DNA of 64,000 bases, taken from NCBI GenBank assembly GCA_030533445.1, contig CM060076.1:4096501-4160500 (forward strand), written 5' to 3'. This DNA is from Cyprinodon diabolis (taxonomy: Eukaryota > Chordata > Actinopteri > Cyprinodontiformes > Cyprinodontidae). The position numbers and the translations under genes were made by a program. The stretch's first letter is position 1; each line of letters starts with the position of its first letter. A model generated the notes under the pieces. It made no database searches, was not told the DNA's origin, and saw nothing but the letters and a program-made list of their open reading frames with translations. Below, piece by piece: positions 21,826 through 34,428 of the stretch.

Positions 21826-23859
21826 TTTATAAACACATAATTTTAAGTACAGGTTTAGTTTTTCTACATAAATCTTGCCCTTCTGAGGCTTTTTGAAGGC
21901 AAAGCTGTGTTTTGCATAAAAATAATGTACCAATTTAATAATGGATAATAATAATATTAGTCAGCTTTATAGTTTTTTGTATATAAAAAATATTTCTTTT
22001 CTGAGAATGTGTTTATTTAGAGCAATAAAAAATATTATTTTCCATGTGAATCCCAAGTTGTTTATACTTCTTTGCCTTTTCAAAAAAGTGCTTTAAATTA
22101 GTCCTAGCTGCCTTTATCCGTGCTGGGTCAGATTCTGATATTTAAAAAAGGAGGCAGGGGAAGCAGAATAAAGCTTTAGCCTCGCTGCAGGCAGTTAGCC
22201 AAGCTGTGTAGCTAAACCAGGTCCTGGAAAAATACAGAGTGTGCCGTCTCCATCTGTCTTTGGACTACTGATATTTTTTTATCTTTGGCTGATCAGGTCC
22301 AAACGATTTAATCTCCAGCTTCTCTTGGAAAGTTTGCTTTTAGGGATTTCACTTCCGTGACACGACCTGTCAATCACCTGCACAAGAACCGTGACGATAG
22401 TTCCTGCCAGGTGTGCCCAGAGCTCTCCTTTACTTCTGTATTGCGGAGGATTTACAGCTTTACTCTTCATTAAATACTAAATATTTATCTTGCACATCTA
22501 AAAATATATATATCAATATAATTTGAAATATTTTAATTTTATGTCTTAATTAAGGTCATTGAGTGGGTGGGGTGCCCTCAATTGGCCTGCCACTACTGGT
22601 TATGGAGTGAATAAAAATGCTCACTGAGGGATGTAGAGCATGTTGGAAATGGAAAAATCAGATCTAAACTTTATAAGAACCTCACATAAAATTTTATTGA
22701 AAACAATAAAAACTTTTCTTTAAAGAAAAATTATGACAGGTTGATTGGCCTGGGTTGTTTCCTTTGATCTGGGCCAGAACCACAAGTTCTGGGTTTTCAT
22801 TTGGCTTCTTTATCTGCTTTTCTGTGTATATGAAGAGCTTTTAGTGCTGTTATTATCTTTGTGAAATCGTAAAATACTTTTTAGTTTGATACTTTTAATT
22901 ACACATTATTTATAGTGAAGTCTTTTCTCTTTCTTTTTCTCTTCCCTCACAGTAGGACTACACACTACACAGGTTGGAAGACTATTTGTCCTCATATTAA
23001 TATAGACCCAACTCCCAAACCGACTTTGAAAATAGATTACCAGTGATATTTTTTATTACCGATCCACCACTACTAAAAAATGATTACTCCAGTAAAACAT
23101 TTATATAGCCAAAATTTCTACTTAAGTAAGATAAAGTATTTGTTCTTTGTTACTTGACACCTCTGCACATTAGACATGAGTTCGTTAGCTCCAGATTTAA
23201 ACAGAAACCATCTTAATTTTCGCCACTCAGGATTAATAAGATAAACCTTGATCTTGATCTTTCACCTTAGATTCACCTTGATTTGAGACCTTAAACTTTA
23301 TTCAGCTGACAAATGAAATACTTTAATGTTGATTTTTCTCTTGGCCTCGTCATCCATGGCTTCATAGTGTATGACAAGATGGTGGACTCTTCTGTGATTG
23401 CCAGAATATTCTCTCAGACACCATATGACCACATTATAGCTTGCCACTATCAGTATGTGAATGTGTGAGTGAATGGGTGAAAGACTGAATGTAGCAAAAA
23501 AGCACTTTAAAGTGCTTAAACTCAAGAAAAAAAGCACTACATAAGTGCAAGGCATTGGGTGCAAAGGTTGTGTTTATTATTTATTTTTGCGTTTGCCAAT
23601 CCCAATACACCCCTGTTGCTACATTTCAGCCCTCCTTGAATTTTGCATGTTCATTTAAGGGTAGTAGTAATTTCTCTTTGAGGGTAGTGCACATACTGAG
23701 GGGTAAGGGGTATGAGTCTAGCCCTTAAAAAACAAGGGATTTTGGTTGCTTACTTGTGCGTGAAAGGACACAGACTAATTTCCCAGAAAACAAGGAGGAC
23801 CGCGATTCTGTGAAGTGACTCGACAGTGGCAGATCATTTAAGTCTATGAAGATTTATTT
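21826..23859. other. Intron 1, unassigned
   Basis: No supported gene. About 23085-23165 and 23570-23760 look like worn DNA-repeat pieces, but I cannot name them. Confidence 0.35.
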
Positions 23860-24013
23860 TAGCTGCACAGAGAGGCAAAAAGCAACCTGTGATGTTTGTG
23901 GGAAAACAGTGAGTAGTTTATCCCAAACGACACAACCTGGTCAAACACAACCGGGGAAAAACACAACACAGGATATGCAGAATTGATGAGGAGGAAGAGA
24001 ACAAGTGCTGCTA
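23860..24013 (+). pseudogene. BED-type zinc finger fossil (hAT or ZBED-like)
   Basis: One frame reads RQKATCDVCGKTVS. The next frame reads HNLVKHNRGKTQHR and ends soon after. Together they give the C-x2-C...H-x(3-5)-H order of a BED finger, broken by a one-base shift. BED fingers are the N-terminal DNA-binding part of many hAT transposases. No catalytic part follows before copy C of the THAP element. Confidence 0.6.
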
Positions 24014-24202
24014 GACAGAAAACAGGTACAGTGCAGTTACAGAGGGAACATTGATGGAACTTTAATCAGTGTTCAAACAGTGGTTATAGAAAATGTTACA
24101 AAATAAATATGTGCTTCTAACAAGTAACTGCATTAATTCAGCTTTTTTCATGGGCAGGAATGCTCAGTTGGAATAATATTTTCAAAGAAATTACTGATTT
24201 AA

Positions 24203-24924
24203 AGGGAAAAGGTCGGGTCGTTTTTAGAATTCAAAGTTCTGAAAATACTTAAATATTAAATTGTTACATACTGTTGAATAAATTATAAGTGTTTTAAATT
24301 TACAGTAATTTCATTTGAATGTGCTTTACTGGAGACATCAATGTTTGTCAAAGAACACTACTGCCACCTACTGGTTAGTGACGTCACGGTGCGGTATCGG
24401 CTGTTGATCAAGTCCCAGTGCTGTATCTGGTGTTTGTCACAATCCTCCCTCTTCAAGTTGGCAATCCAATGACGAATCCGTCCGTGGAGGATCAGGAATC
24501 GGAAAGGTGGAATAACTCAATGTTTTTTCACTTTTACCCGATGTATTCCAGCATCCAGCTGCCATGCACGTGGGCATTGTCAGTTTCACTATAGCTCTGG
24601 TGAATTTCAATGGTGAAGTCCTCTGGAAATCTTCAATAATTGTTGTTGATTGCAGATGTGTCTAGTAGTTCACATTGATTCTGCTTGTAAAGCGGGGAGA
24701 ATGGCGCTAGGCTTACCGCACCGTGACGTCACTGCTGGAAGATGGCAGGAGGGAGGGGTTACTATATTTGGGTAAAAATGGCCGCTCCCAGACTCAGAGA
24801 TCGAGACAAAATTATTTTTATTTTTTTATTGATTAACACTAAATCCTATAAATCACCGCAAACCTATTACTTTTAGGTATAAATAATGATGCACTGAATA
24901 TTCCTTGCTGACCCGACATTTCCT
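24203..24924 (-). mobile_element. THAP-fossil TTAA element, copy C (internally deleted)
   Basis: Left end AGGGAAAAGGTCGGGTC after TTAA (24199-24202). The right end GACCCGACATTTCCT is followed by TGAA, one base off TTAA. Compared with copies B and D about 95 bases are missing after the word GTTTGTCACAA (24434-24444), which removes the second half of the THAP fragment. The two ends carry the same base differences from the other copies (GGTCGGGTC), so the termini match each other and not the family. Confidence 0.78.
24361..24386 (-). promoter_or_regulatory. CTCF-consensus match plus CRE (copy C)
   Basis: CTGCCACCTACTGG (24361-24374) and TGACGTCA (24379-24386) with the 4-base gap kept. A second TGACGTCA is at 24724-24731. 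Confidence 0.5.
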
Positions 24925-25350
24925 TGAAAACTGATTTTGCTGATCATACAATGTAATTCTAACAAAAGAGCTTTGGCTAACTTAGAAATAAATAAACATA
25001 CTAGATGGTGAAAAATAACAGTTTATGAAATATATGTTTTGCTATTTACAATAAATGATTTAAGAAGCACCCCAGAACCAATGCAAAGCTTCATACTCCT
25101 GCAAACATGCATTTTGTTGATTAGACTGTCAATTAACAACACAGTAATTTGACTAACTGCACTACTTCCTGGTAAATCTGTGACCCTTCTAATCAACAAC
25201 ATGATGTAAGTTAGGTGAGGTTTGAAGCATAAAGATTTATCCATTGAAATTGTGAATTTAAAGTCGTAGAATGAGATAAAATCCTGTAATTGTAGATTTT
25301 TTTTAAAACTTTTTCAATTGCAAAAAAAGTTACACGTCAAATTGTCGAGT
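24925..25350. other. Intron 1, unassigned
   Basis: No gene or named repeat recognised. Confidence 0.4.
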
Positions 25351-26390
25351 AGGTACGGAAAAGAATTAGGGCCAGTGGAAAAAAAAAAAGTTTACTGACT
25401 TTACTTTTTTTTTCATTTTAGTATTGGAAAAAAGTCAGAATTCTGACTTTAAACTCAGAATTCTGACTTTAATCTCGGAATTCTGACTTTAATCTCAGAA
25501 TTCTGACTTTTTTCTCAGAATTCTGACTTTAATCTCGGAATTCTGACTTTAATCACGGAATTCTGACTTTAATCTCAGAATTCTGACTTTAAACTCAGAA
25601 TTCTGACTTTTTTCTCAGAATTCTGACTTTAATCACGGAATTCTGACTTTAATCTCAGAATTCTGACTTTAAACTCAGAATTCTGACTTTTTTCTCAGAA
25701 TTCTGACTTTAATCTCGGAATTCTGACTTTAAACTCAGAGTTCTGACTTTAATCTCAGAATTCTGACTTTAAACTCAGAATTCTGACTTTTTTCTCAGAA
25801 TTCTGACTTTAATCTCGGAATTCTGACTTTAAACTCAGAGTTCTGACTTTAATCTCAGAATTCTGACTTTAAACTCAGAATTCTGACTTTTTTCTCAGAA
25901 TTCTGACTTTAATCTCGGAATTCTGACTTTAAACTCAGAGTTCTGACTTTAATCTCAGAATTCTGACTTTAAACTCAGAATTCTGACTTTTTTCTCAGAA
26001 TTCTGACTTTAATCTCGGAATTCTGACTTTAATCTCAGAATTCTGACAGCTAACAAACATGTAAGCATCAAGCCGTAGCCATGTCTGTTTTAGAGACTAG
26101 CTCTCTTGTTTTAATGACCTTCTGCTCCTCTACTAATGAGGGGACCCCTCGGGCACGTAAAAGGTTGCCTAATTCCGTAATTTTCCACCAATGTGTCACT
26201 GGCCACCTCAAACAACTCACATCTTTGTCAGTGAAGCTGAGTGCTCCACATCTCTTCCTTCATGGGGCCCATCTACATTAAAATCCAAAATTCTGAGATT
26301 AAAGTCAGAATTCTGAGAATAAAGTCACAATTCTGACTTTTTTCGAATACTAAATTGAAATAAAATGTTAAAATCAGTAAACTTTTTAAG
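25351..26390. mobile_element. Palindromic-end element carrying an expanded minisatellite
   Basis: The left arm (from about 25388, AAGTTTACTGACTTTA and TTTTAGTATTGGAAAAAA) is the inverted copy of the right arm (26286-26386, ending AGTAAACTTTTTAAG). A small relative is found at 10255-10385. Between the arms lie the minisatellite and, at 26048-26285, about 238 bases of sequence with no repeat of the unit, whose origin I cannot name. Confidence 0.65.
25433..26048. repeat. 20-bp minisatellite, about 31 units, EcoRI palindrome core
   Basis: The unit is TTCTGACTTTAATCTCAGAA with a strict 20-base period. Most units contain the 12-base palindrome TCAGAATTCTGA and so an EcoRI site. The variable part takes a few forms (aaactcaga, aatctcgga, tttctcaga, aatcacgga, aaactcagag). 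In the second half these follow a five-unit order that repeats about three times, a 100-bp higher-order repeat. Confidence 0.95.
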
Positions 26391-28534
26391 TATAAAGTAT
26401 AAAAACTGTTTTAAATAAAAAACAAAAATAAACTTTTAGGATGTGTTCACACAGCAATTTACTTGTTCCTGTTTGCTTCTTCCTAGACTGAATGTTTTTT
26501 CATTCTGAAAACATTTCTGTTTCCAACGTTGAGTTGACCTTGGTTTAAAACGCAGCAGGACCTCAGACTTTTTGTGCTTTCACAGCAGTGTGCTTAAATG
26601 GAACAAAGGGTGTCTGCAGCTAAATATTTCATAGACAGTTAGGAGGTTAATTGCTAATCAAGGCCGTGTTTCATGCGTCAGTCTGCCATTGGTTATTAAT
26701 GATCAGGCAGCGCTCAGACAGACTAATCACAGATCAGCAGTAATGACATGACGGTCAGTAAGGAGATGACATCTTTCACGGTGCAGTGAAAGCAGAAGCG
26801 ACGTACGGAGCACGCTCAGTGTAAACCTTGGTGCGTCGTAAATGTCTTTCCGGTGAATTGTTGAATCTGCCTAAAAGGCTACTGGGGGCATCAATTAGAA
26901 ACAATGACAGGAGAGAGGGACGGAGAACAGACAGGAGAGGATTTACAACCCATCGGGTGGCCCGGATGGATCAGATCCGATCGGATAATCAGTGCAGAAA
27001 TGTAGACAACAGGCCGAGAACTCTCTGGTTAAATTATCCATCGTTGTTTGGAAATATAATTCCCTCCCACGTTTAACCTTCTTCTTTCGGCCCATTAAGT
27101 CCGCTAGGTTCCCCCTCTGGACAGCTCTGCACTGAGAACTTCCTTTATTTCCCTCCTGAGGGAAACTTAAAGTGAAAGAACCAGATTATGAAACACCACT
27201 GAAAGAACTACGGCTCCTACAGCGTCTTCACAACAGCTTTGGTTGTTTGATTTGAGGGTCTACTTTCTCCACCTGTGGCCCAAACATCGCACTCAGCGTT
27301 TCTACTGACGTCTTCAGACTGAGAGAGAGCTGCCTGCAGGAGCAGCTGCAGAGTTTTTCCTTTGCTGGACTTAGATCTGGTGCTAATTATTCCTGAGCTT
27401 TACAGTATGATCACCTGACATGCTGGGTTTAAGATAATTATTAGAACTATGGAGAAAAGTCAACCTTGGGACACCGGCGTGCAGGAAGACAGCAGATCTG
27501 ACCTTTTAAAGACTTAACTGCCTTCAGAAAGTCTTCATTAGAGGGTTTGGGTCCAGCCAAAAATAGCCTCCAGTTCTATTTAGGTGGGATTTATTCTGAC
27601 TGCACTTATTCTAAGGGAAGAAAAGGATGTTTCCTGCAGACCTGTCAGTACACTTCAAAGTCCATCTTATTAATGGAACGTCTTATTAGCTTTAAGAACC
27701 AAGGAGTTCAAGAAATATACTTTAAATTCACATGGCTTTAAAGGGTTAAGCCATGAGATGTGGATCTATTATTTATTCACCTTTGTGTCCCTACCAGATC
27801 TTCTCACCCACACTGTTAAAATGATGGAGTGCAGCACTTTTACTACTACTTAAGGCATTTTCCCTGCAGACTCCGCTCAGCATCAGGTTCAATACGGTGA
27901 GATGATTAATGCTAAGGGGGAACTGTGAGTCACTGCTGCTGATATACAATATTTATGTGCATCTCATTGGAAAACATTGAATATGTCAAATCTCGCCTGA
28001 ATTTTAATAAATTCACAAGGAACGAAGAGCGGCTCAGGTTTCCAGGCTCGGTTAATTATTTAAAGCTTCGTCACACAATGAATCACTACGTTTTTTTAAA
28101 CTCTGACATTTACAGCTAGGAAGCAATTAAAATGAAGAAATTAGGATGTTATAAAGGAATTGATCAATCTGAAACAAAGAGTCTTTAATGTCCAGCATAT
28201 AATTAGAAATGCTCAATATAAATACAACATTTTTTAGTTGTTGATAAAGATTTATGACTGTTTAATTTGATTTTAGTGAACTTTGCACTAAAATACCTAC
28301 CCAACTGCTTCTTAATAATCCACACAAACAATTCTGACTTGATGCTGATGAAAACTGAAAATCTATAGTTTCCCAGGAACATAAATCCGACAAGATGAAC
28401 ACACAAAGGTGTGAAGAGTGCCCTAAAATTTTACTCAAGTTAGATTTGCACTGCTGATGCATAAGAGAGTAGTCATCCAAGAAATTAAGAAGTAAGAAAG
28501 TACAAGAAGTAAAAAAGTATTTCAAAAAGTTAGA
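26391..28534. other. Intron 1, unassigned
   Basis: No transposon ends recognised. Short open frames at 26828-27076 and 27547-27741 have no similarity that I know. Confidence 0.4.
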
Positions 28535-28653
28535 AAACAAACCACTGGACTTTTTTTTTTCTCAGTTTGAAGACGTTTCGCTTCCCATCCAGGAAACTTT
28601 CTAAATTCAAAATGTCAGGAATAGCTTCAAGTTCCAGGCTTTTATAGAGTAGC

Positions 28654-30093
28654 TGTCAACAATGGGTGGTGAGGTTGCTCGAGGACCCAGATGCAGAGAC
28701 GATGAAGCAGAGATGAGTTCTTAGAGGTAGTGATGGGCTATCTGAAGCCAGGCTTCGAGGCTTGTACCGAGTAATAAGGCGGCGTGTCAATGAAGCCCCG
28801 CTTCGAGGCCTGTGTTGTCTTTTTAAAAAACCACGTGCCTGGCAACAAACGAGGCCTCGCATTGCATTGGTCACATGACTGCTTCAGTTTGCGTGTCGGT
28901 TTTCAAAATAAAAGCGCGATGAATCCTGTTGCTTCGTGGGTTGTAGTAGGTGGTTTGGTATCAGCAGAACAGTTTTCATCAGCAGTGGTTGAAATGGAGC
29001 CGTCAAAAAAGAGAAAAACCTCTCATATGTGGGAGTATTATGAGATGATAGATCACAATCACAACCTGAAACAGTGAAAAAAGTCCTATTCCTAAATAAA
29101 AACAATTAAACCTAAAATCCAGAAATTTCTATATTTTCTTTTGTTTAATCAGGAGATGCGTCAGAATCACACATCAAAACCAGACCAAAAGCCATTAGAA
29201 GAGGCAAACTCTATGTGTAACTTAATATTAAGAATCAGAACTAGAACTCCTAGGAAGCGATGATTTTAAACAAATTCTGTCTTTAAGGAAGCAAGTTTCA
29301 AGCTCAAAGTATACAGAGTCTGCAGCAACAGTCACTCAGTTCTCAATACATTAAAGTAACACATATCTTCATTGTCTAATATGTCCATGACATAAAAGAA
29401 AACCTAACACCACCACTGATGGTCAAGGATTAGATTGGCTACAAATCATTTTAATCATTAAAACATGACAATTAAATAGGATTCTCCTCTTACTAAACAT
29501 GAGTTTGATGAAAACTTTGTGACAATATTGCATTTCCTAATATTTGGAAGTATGATCCAACTGAGTAACAAGGCTGTTACAGTTTCACCAGCAGATGTCA
29601 ATAGTGAGTGATGAATGAAGCATCGAGTAATGAACTTTTTTCAACACTTTGCGTTGGAAAGCTTCATTGCTTCATGAGGCTTCACTTGCCCATCACTACT
29701 GAGAGGTTTAATTGCAGACCAAAGGTAGCAGAGGCAGAAATCCAACTTAAAATATTAAACCAAAAGCATGGAGACATCAGGGGAAAATGAGCCTGAGGAG
29801 TCCGGGAGAGACAAGCTGAGTAGACAATTACAGCAATGAGAAGGAACCAGCACTGAGTTTCTGCAGAAGTGGAGTATTTAAGGAGAACAGAACAAAGGAT
29901 GGACTAATGAGCTGAATAAGGAGCAGGTGTGGGTGGAACTGGCAAGAGGGAATCCAAGGGGAAAGAAAACAATCACAAGGGGGCAACAGAGAGTAACTAA
30001 AGAATGCTTGAATATCATGGAAAATAAAAACAAAACCACTGATAACAGAAAACTGAAAACTCAGAGTCACAACAAATGGGAAGAACCATAACA
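28654..30093 (-). mobile_element. Solo LTR (family C) split by a hAT element
   Basis: Begins TGTCAACAATGGG and ends AACCATAACA, with the target duplication GTAGC at 28649-28653 and 30094-30098. Without the nested hAT element and its target copy it is about 461 bp. Orientation is inferred from the TATA-like GTATTTAAGG-type sequence near 29870 and is not certain. Confidence 0.75.
28728..29698 (+). mobile_element. hAT-type element nested in the LTR
   Basis: The ends TAGTGATGGGC and GCCCATCACTA are inverted repeats. They are flanked by CTTAGAGG (28720-28727) and CTGAGAGG (29699-29706), an 8-base target duplication with one change, as expected for hAT. Inside, at 28995-29075 on the + strand, MEPSKKRKTSHMWEYYEMID resembles the start of a BED-finger hAT transposase. 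Nothing catalytic follows. Confidence 0.8.
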
Positions 30094-30394
30094 GTAGCTC
30101 AACAAAAGCCTTGTAATGGCTTATGAAACATGCACATTGAAACTGGAAAACTAGCTCCACCCCTAAATAATGGGATTCACTGAGGTTGTTATTGGCATGC
30201 AATACCCGATACTGGCACATTCCACCAAAAAGGCAGTCGTTAACGGTCGTTATTGGCCTGGCTGACCTGATATCTCACCAGGTCAGCCAAACGTCTTCAA
30301 ACTTGGAAAACAGAGTCCAGTGGTTTGTTTCTTTAACTTTAACTTGTTGAAATCACTATGACCTTGATGACTGAGAATCTCCTCCAGCAAGTAA

Positions 30395-31240
30395 TGCTGC
30401 GTTCACACCGGACGCAGCAGGTGCGGCAGAAGCAGTGAGTTTACATGCAAAGTCAATGGTTGACGGGCGTCAAGGCGCAGCAAAAGATCCCGCAGCGCGT
30501 TTTGAGCAGCAGGCACAGCGCATCTGAGCAGCTAAGCAGGGCGTCGGGAGCGTTTAAGCATCTGACACACGCGATGCGCCGCAAACGCGCTGCTGCTCGA
30601 GATGGAAAAATTTTACTTTTGCTGCTCCACGCGCCGCTTCAACCAATCAGAGACGCTGATCTGGGAGCTGACAGGGAGACAGACACATCGCTGATGACAC
30701 AGAGCGCTGTGATCACTCCTCTGAAACAGTTTAACGCCTAAATTACCTTAAAATGCAGAAATCTCCCAGCAGAATATGTTCGCTTTTATTATCCTGCTGC
30801 CTGCAGTTTGGTATATTTAGATGAAAAACACCTACCAGCTGACGTAATGAACCACAAGGAGGAGACCCGGCCAGAGGCTGCTGTTGAAGGGATTCCTACC
30901 ACTGGTATGTGAGGCTCTGAGCGGCTCCGACAGAAATAATACTGGAAGGCAGGATGGTAAACTGGATGAACTGACTGCACTGATTAAGTTTTTAGGTGTA
31001 TTTTCTCACTTAAAAACATATTAAAACTACTTTATTCCCACTGATCACAGCAAATATAGCTGCAAGGCAAAGAAAGGATAGAGTAGCTCCGCCCAACGTG
31101 CTTCAGACCCACTTTTGCACCGCGCAACCAGAGCAGCAAAGCTGCTTCAGCCGCGCGTCAGAACTAACTGGTACAAGCAGCAAAAATGAAGCAGCAGACG
31201 CGATTTTGCTGCTCCTGCTGCGTCTGGTGTGAACGTAGCA
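30395..31240. mobile_element. PIF/Harbinger-type non-autonomous element
   Basis: Terminal inverted repeats of about 27 bases with two differences (TGCTGCGTTCACACCGG and TGCTACGTTCACACCAG), flanked by TAA at 30392-30394 and 31241-31243. The 3-base TWA duplication is the Harbinger mark. There is no transposase frame. The inside is rich in GCAGC/GCTGC words. Confidence 0.82.
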
Positions 31241-31243
31241 TAA

Positions 31244-32756
31244 AGAAGTACTTAGTAAAATGGCTACTCAAGCACTGAGTAATTGTAGGCTAGTAACTGG
31301 TGTGTAGTGTTAAAAAAAATGAATATCATGTAATCAAACAGAGTAATATTCGAGTTCTGGTATTTATAATGATTAGGTAAAACAACAACAAAAAAATATT
31401 AAAAAGGTAACGTTTCTTCAAAGGGATGTGTTTGGGCAGAAAAAAGTAATTGTATGTAGTGTTACTACAACTTTATCCAAAGGGGCGAAGTCATCCAGAA
31501 ACAAAGTCAAAGTAACAAAAGAAATCCAGTAACAAAGTTTGGAAATAACGAAGAAAAGCTACAGATCCAGTGTAAAAAAAATAAATGTAAAAATTATTTG
31601 GATCCAAACTAAGTTGATGGATGTATGAGTAAATTATTTAAAAATATAGATAGATTACTTCTTGTCTTGATGCTGTCTGTGTTTCTTAGCGATGGGAATT
31701 TTCTTTTTCCTTGATGTTCTGAGAGGAGGCTCTCGAACTTAGAGTTGTTATAAAGCAGGCTGTTTAACTAATACCAGTGGGTCTTTTGATTTTTCTGAGT
31801 TACTTACTACATTGTGAGATACAGTAGGGCTATTTGGTAGAGCAAGCAGTTCCCCACTAAACCAGTGGGTGGCAGCAGTGACTATTCACAGCCTCACTAT
31901 CAGACTCAAAATGTCTGGATGTATTTCAATGAAGACAAAAACACAGGAAAATGAAACATTGTTGTTTGTTAGGAGGATCAATTGAAAACTATATTTTATG
32001 GACATTGTGCGCCTCATGCCCAAGAACAAATAATTTAAATTTGGTAATGATCCAGATCATGTGTTTTAGCTGTAGGTGTAATTCACTATTTGGGGCCAAA
32101 TTTTCTTTTGATGGAGGTCTGCGTTCTGAGTGCTTTTCTAGTTTCTAGTTGAATTTATGGAATAATTTTAGCTCTGCTGCTCACATCCTGTTTTTTCAGG
32201 TTTACTTGAACTGACAGGACCTTTCTACTCTAGAGTAGCTGTTTCTATTTATTTATTTTTTTGTGCAGGGGACCCATGTTGTAATTTTTCATCAGAGTGA
32301 GGTACATGTACTCTAATGTGGGCTTGGACCACTCAGACCTCTTAGGATGGAGGAAAGAGTAGCATGCATGTCTAAAGGTCAGAGGATTATGTGTCAGACC
32401 AGAGAGCAGATGAACGCTTCAGACTCTTCATGTTCATGGATTCTAGTTGAATCCACCTCCTGACCTTTACGTGAAAAACCAAAAGGAACATCAACAAGTT
32501 TCAGTTTATTCAGTTCATCTCTGCCTGAATGTGACTTTATCAAGAAAGTTATAAAAAAAAATGTATGCCTTAGAGAAAGTTACATTAAAATTTCTAAAAA
32601 AAAAAAAAACTTAAGGTGGATAGAATTAGATTATATAATTTATCCACCCAAAAAAGTTTTAGATATGTGGGGAAAAAGTAAAGAAACTTCCCAGGATTTA
32701 TTTTACCTGTGTGAGAAAGCTCCATGTTTTTAAATCCTGAGATTTTCAGTGGAAAG
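31244..32756. other. Intron 1, unassigned
   Basis: No gene recognised. A near match to the CTCF core (CCAGTGGGTGGCAG, one base off) lies near 31862. Confidence 0.35.
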
Positions 32757-32758
32757 GC

Positions 32759-32760
<2 letters not shown>

Positions 32761-32821
<61 letters not shown>
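32761..32821. repeat. (TA)n microsatellite
   Basis: About 29 TA units followed by GTGTCTGTGTG. Confidence 0.95.
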
Positions 32822-32824
<3 letters not shown>

Positions 32825-32940
32825 CTGTGTGTTAAAACATCCATCTTTAACTGCTTTATCGGGTTCAGGTCTGAATAATAATCTATAAACTATTATTATT
32901 TCTATGTATATAAATTATGTATATGTACAGTGTCTATTTT

Positions 32941-33654
32941 TGTCATGGTTTTATCAAGAGCTCGGACCCACATGCAGAGATACCAATTCCGAGAGACCAG
33001 GGGAAAGGTTTAACAGGTTTATTAAAGAGATAATGCAGAATCTAGTGTTGCTCAGAAGACTGCTCAACCGGATCTGAAAAGTGAGGGGAAGACACAGCGG
33101 TTAGTTCAGGCTCAGTAGGAAATTTGATTCTTGAACTTGAAGAGGAGAATTAGGTAGCTGACTCACGTTTCCAGAAAAGTGTTTGACTCTTTGACTCCAG
33201 TCTGTTTGCGGTAGTTCAAGTGTTTGTTTGATTTGGTGGGGGGCGGACAGGGTTAACCCAGAATGCAGCTGTAAGTAGGTGAACGGAGAAGCTGACTGCC
33301 ACTTAGATTTCCTGCGGTACTTGAAAGGGTCGTAGTGGAGATGAATCCCTTGCTCTGTGTGAAGGTCAAACGATCTCTTGGGGGAGAGTAGATTCAAACC
33401 TCCAGTTTAAATCCTCAGCTCAGTTTGAAGCTCAGATGATCCTTCCAGGGAGGGAAGGTCCAAAACATCCAGTTTTCAGGATGACTTCCTGCCGAGAGGC
33501 AAAGACAAAATAACAAGGTTAAGACTCAGGTTGACTAGAACTCAGTTTGAGTCAGCAAAAACTCAGCTTGGCTAGAGTACCCAAAACTGGCAAACACTCT
33601 GGTGTCGAGGTAGTGGCAGTCAGCAGCTTAACAACTCTCCGTTAACGAGGCAAC
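32941..33654 (-). mobile_element. LTR fragment, family B
   Basis: Starts TGTCATGGTTTTATCAAG and follows the copies at 21013 and 39704 up to GTTAACGAGGCAACC. It then ends without the last 100 or so bases and without a target duplication, so it is truncated. Confidence 0.8.
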
Positions 33655-34010
33655 CCTATGAGACGAAATATTACTTAGATATAAACATCTATTGGAATGT
33701 TCCCTAAAATAACATTTTTAACAAATGTAAATTATTTGCATATTCTTATTTTATCTATTTGTCATATCCAGTGTTGGTGAAGTTATTTTCAAAAGGTAAG
33801 TAGTTATTTGTCTGTAATATATAAGAATGTTAATAAAACAAGAATTGATATATAAGGAAAAAGAACAGTAACGCTTTTAAATGTAGGATATTTTAACAAA
33901 CTGATAAATGTTTCCTATAAACCAATGCTTTAAAATACATAGATGTTATATATATATCGTCATCGTTATGCTACGAAATCCCTCGAAAATTCACAAAATT
34001 TTGCCATATT
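33655..34010. other. Intron 1, unassigned
   Basis: AT-rich. About 33773-33810 (AGTGTTGGTGAAGTTA) may be a worn DNA-transposon end. Confidence 0.35.
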
Positions 34011-34185
34011 TTTATATGTTGATATATTGACGCGGTATCGACCTATTTTACTAACAAAATCTCACAAGAATTTGCAAAATATCACGAGAGTTTGTAACAG
34101 AACGAGGAAATTTCACGAGATTTTGAAAGTAAAATAGATCGATACCGCGTTTTTAAAAATCAATTTGATATCAACATATGAAAAT
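34010..34185. mobile_element. Foldback element
   Basis: 33-base arms at 34031-34063 and 34117-34149 are inverted copies with three differences (CGCGGTATCGACCTATTTTA and its counterpart). Beyond them ATATGTTGATAT on the left pairs with ATATCAACATAT on the right, so the arms extend to about 60 bases with gaps. No coding capacity. Confidence 0.65.
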
Positions 34186-34259
34186 ATATTTGAGTATATT
34201 ATTTATATATTATAGAAATGGATAACAAAACTGCTATTTTCAATGACTGCTTATTTTTG

Positions 34260-34357
34260 TCCAGCTTTAACATCGGTATCGATATCGGTTATCGGCTACA
34301 TGAGTTTTAAAATATCGGCATATCTGATATCGGCCAAAATCCCAATATCGTGCATCC

Positions 34358-34428
<71 letters not shown>

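Larger units (their letters stand above)
28535..30391. repeat. Outer repeat of a nested stack, interrupted by an LTR
   Basis: Left part CCACTGGACT...GAAGACGTTTCGCTTCCCAT and right part AACGTCTTCAAACTTGG...GAGTCCAGTGG are inverted with respect to each other. They are separated by an LTR at 28654-30093 and by about 190 bases of repeat. The same words occur near 60580-60690 and 677-760. Its class is not certain. Confidence 0.55.

Noticed and set aside
25433..26048. CRISPR-like array
   Set aside because: The units are contiguous with a 20-base period and no spacers. This is a eukaryotic minisatellite.
26828..27076. 82-codon Arg-rich frame as a possible exon
   Set aside because: No known domain. 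The basic residues follow from an AGA/GGA-rich stretch.
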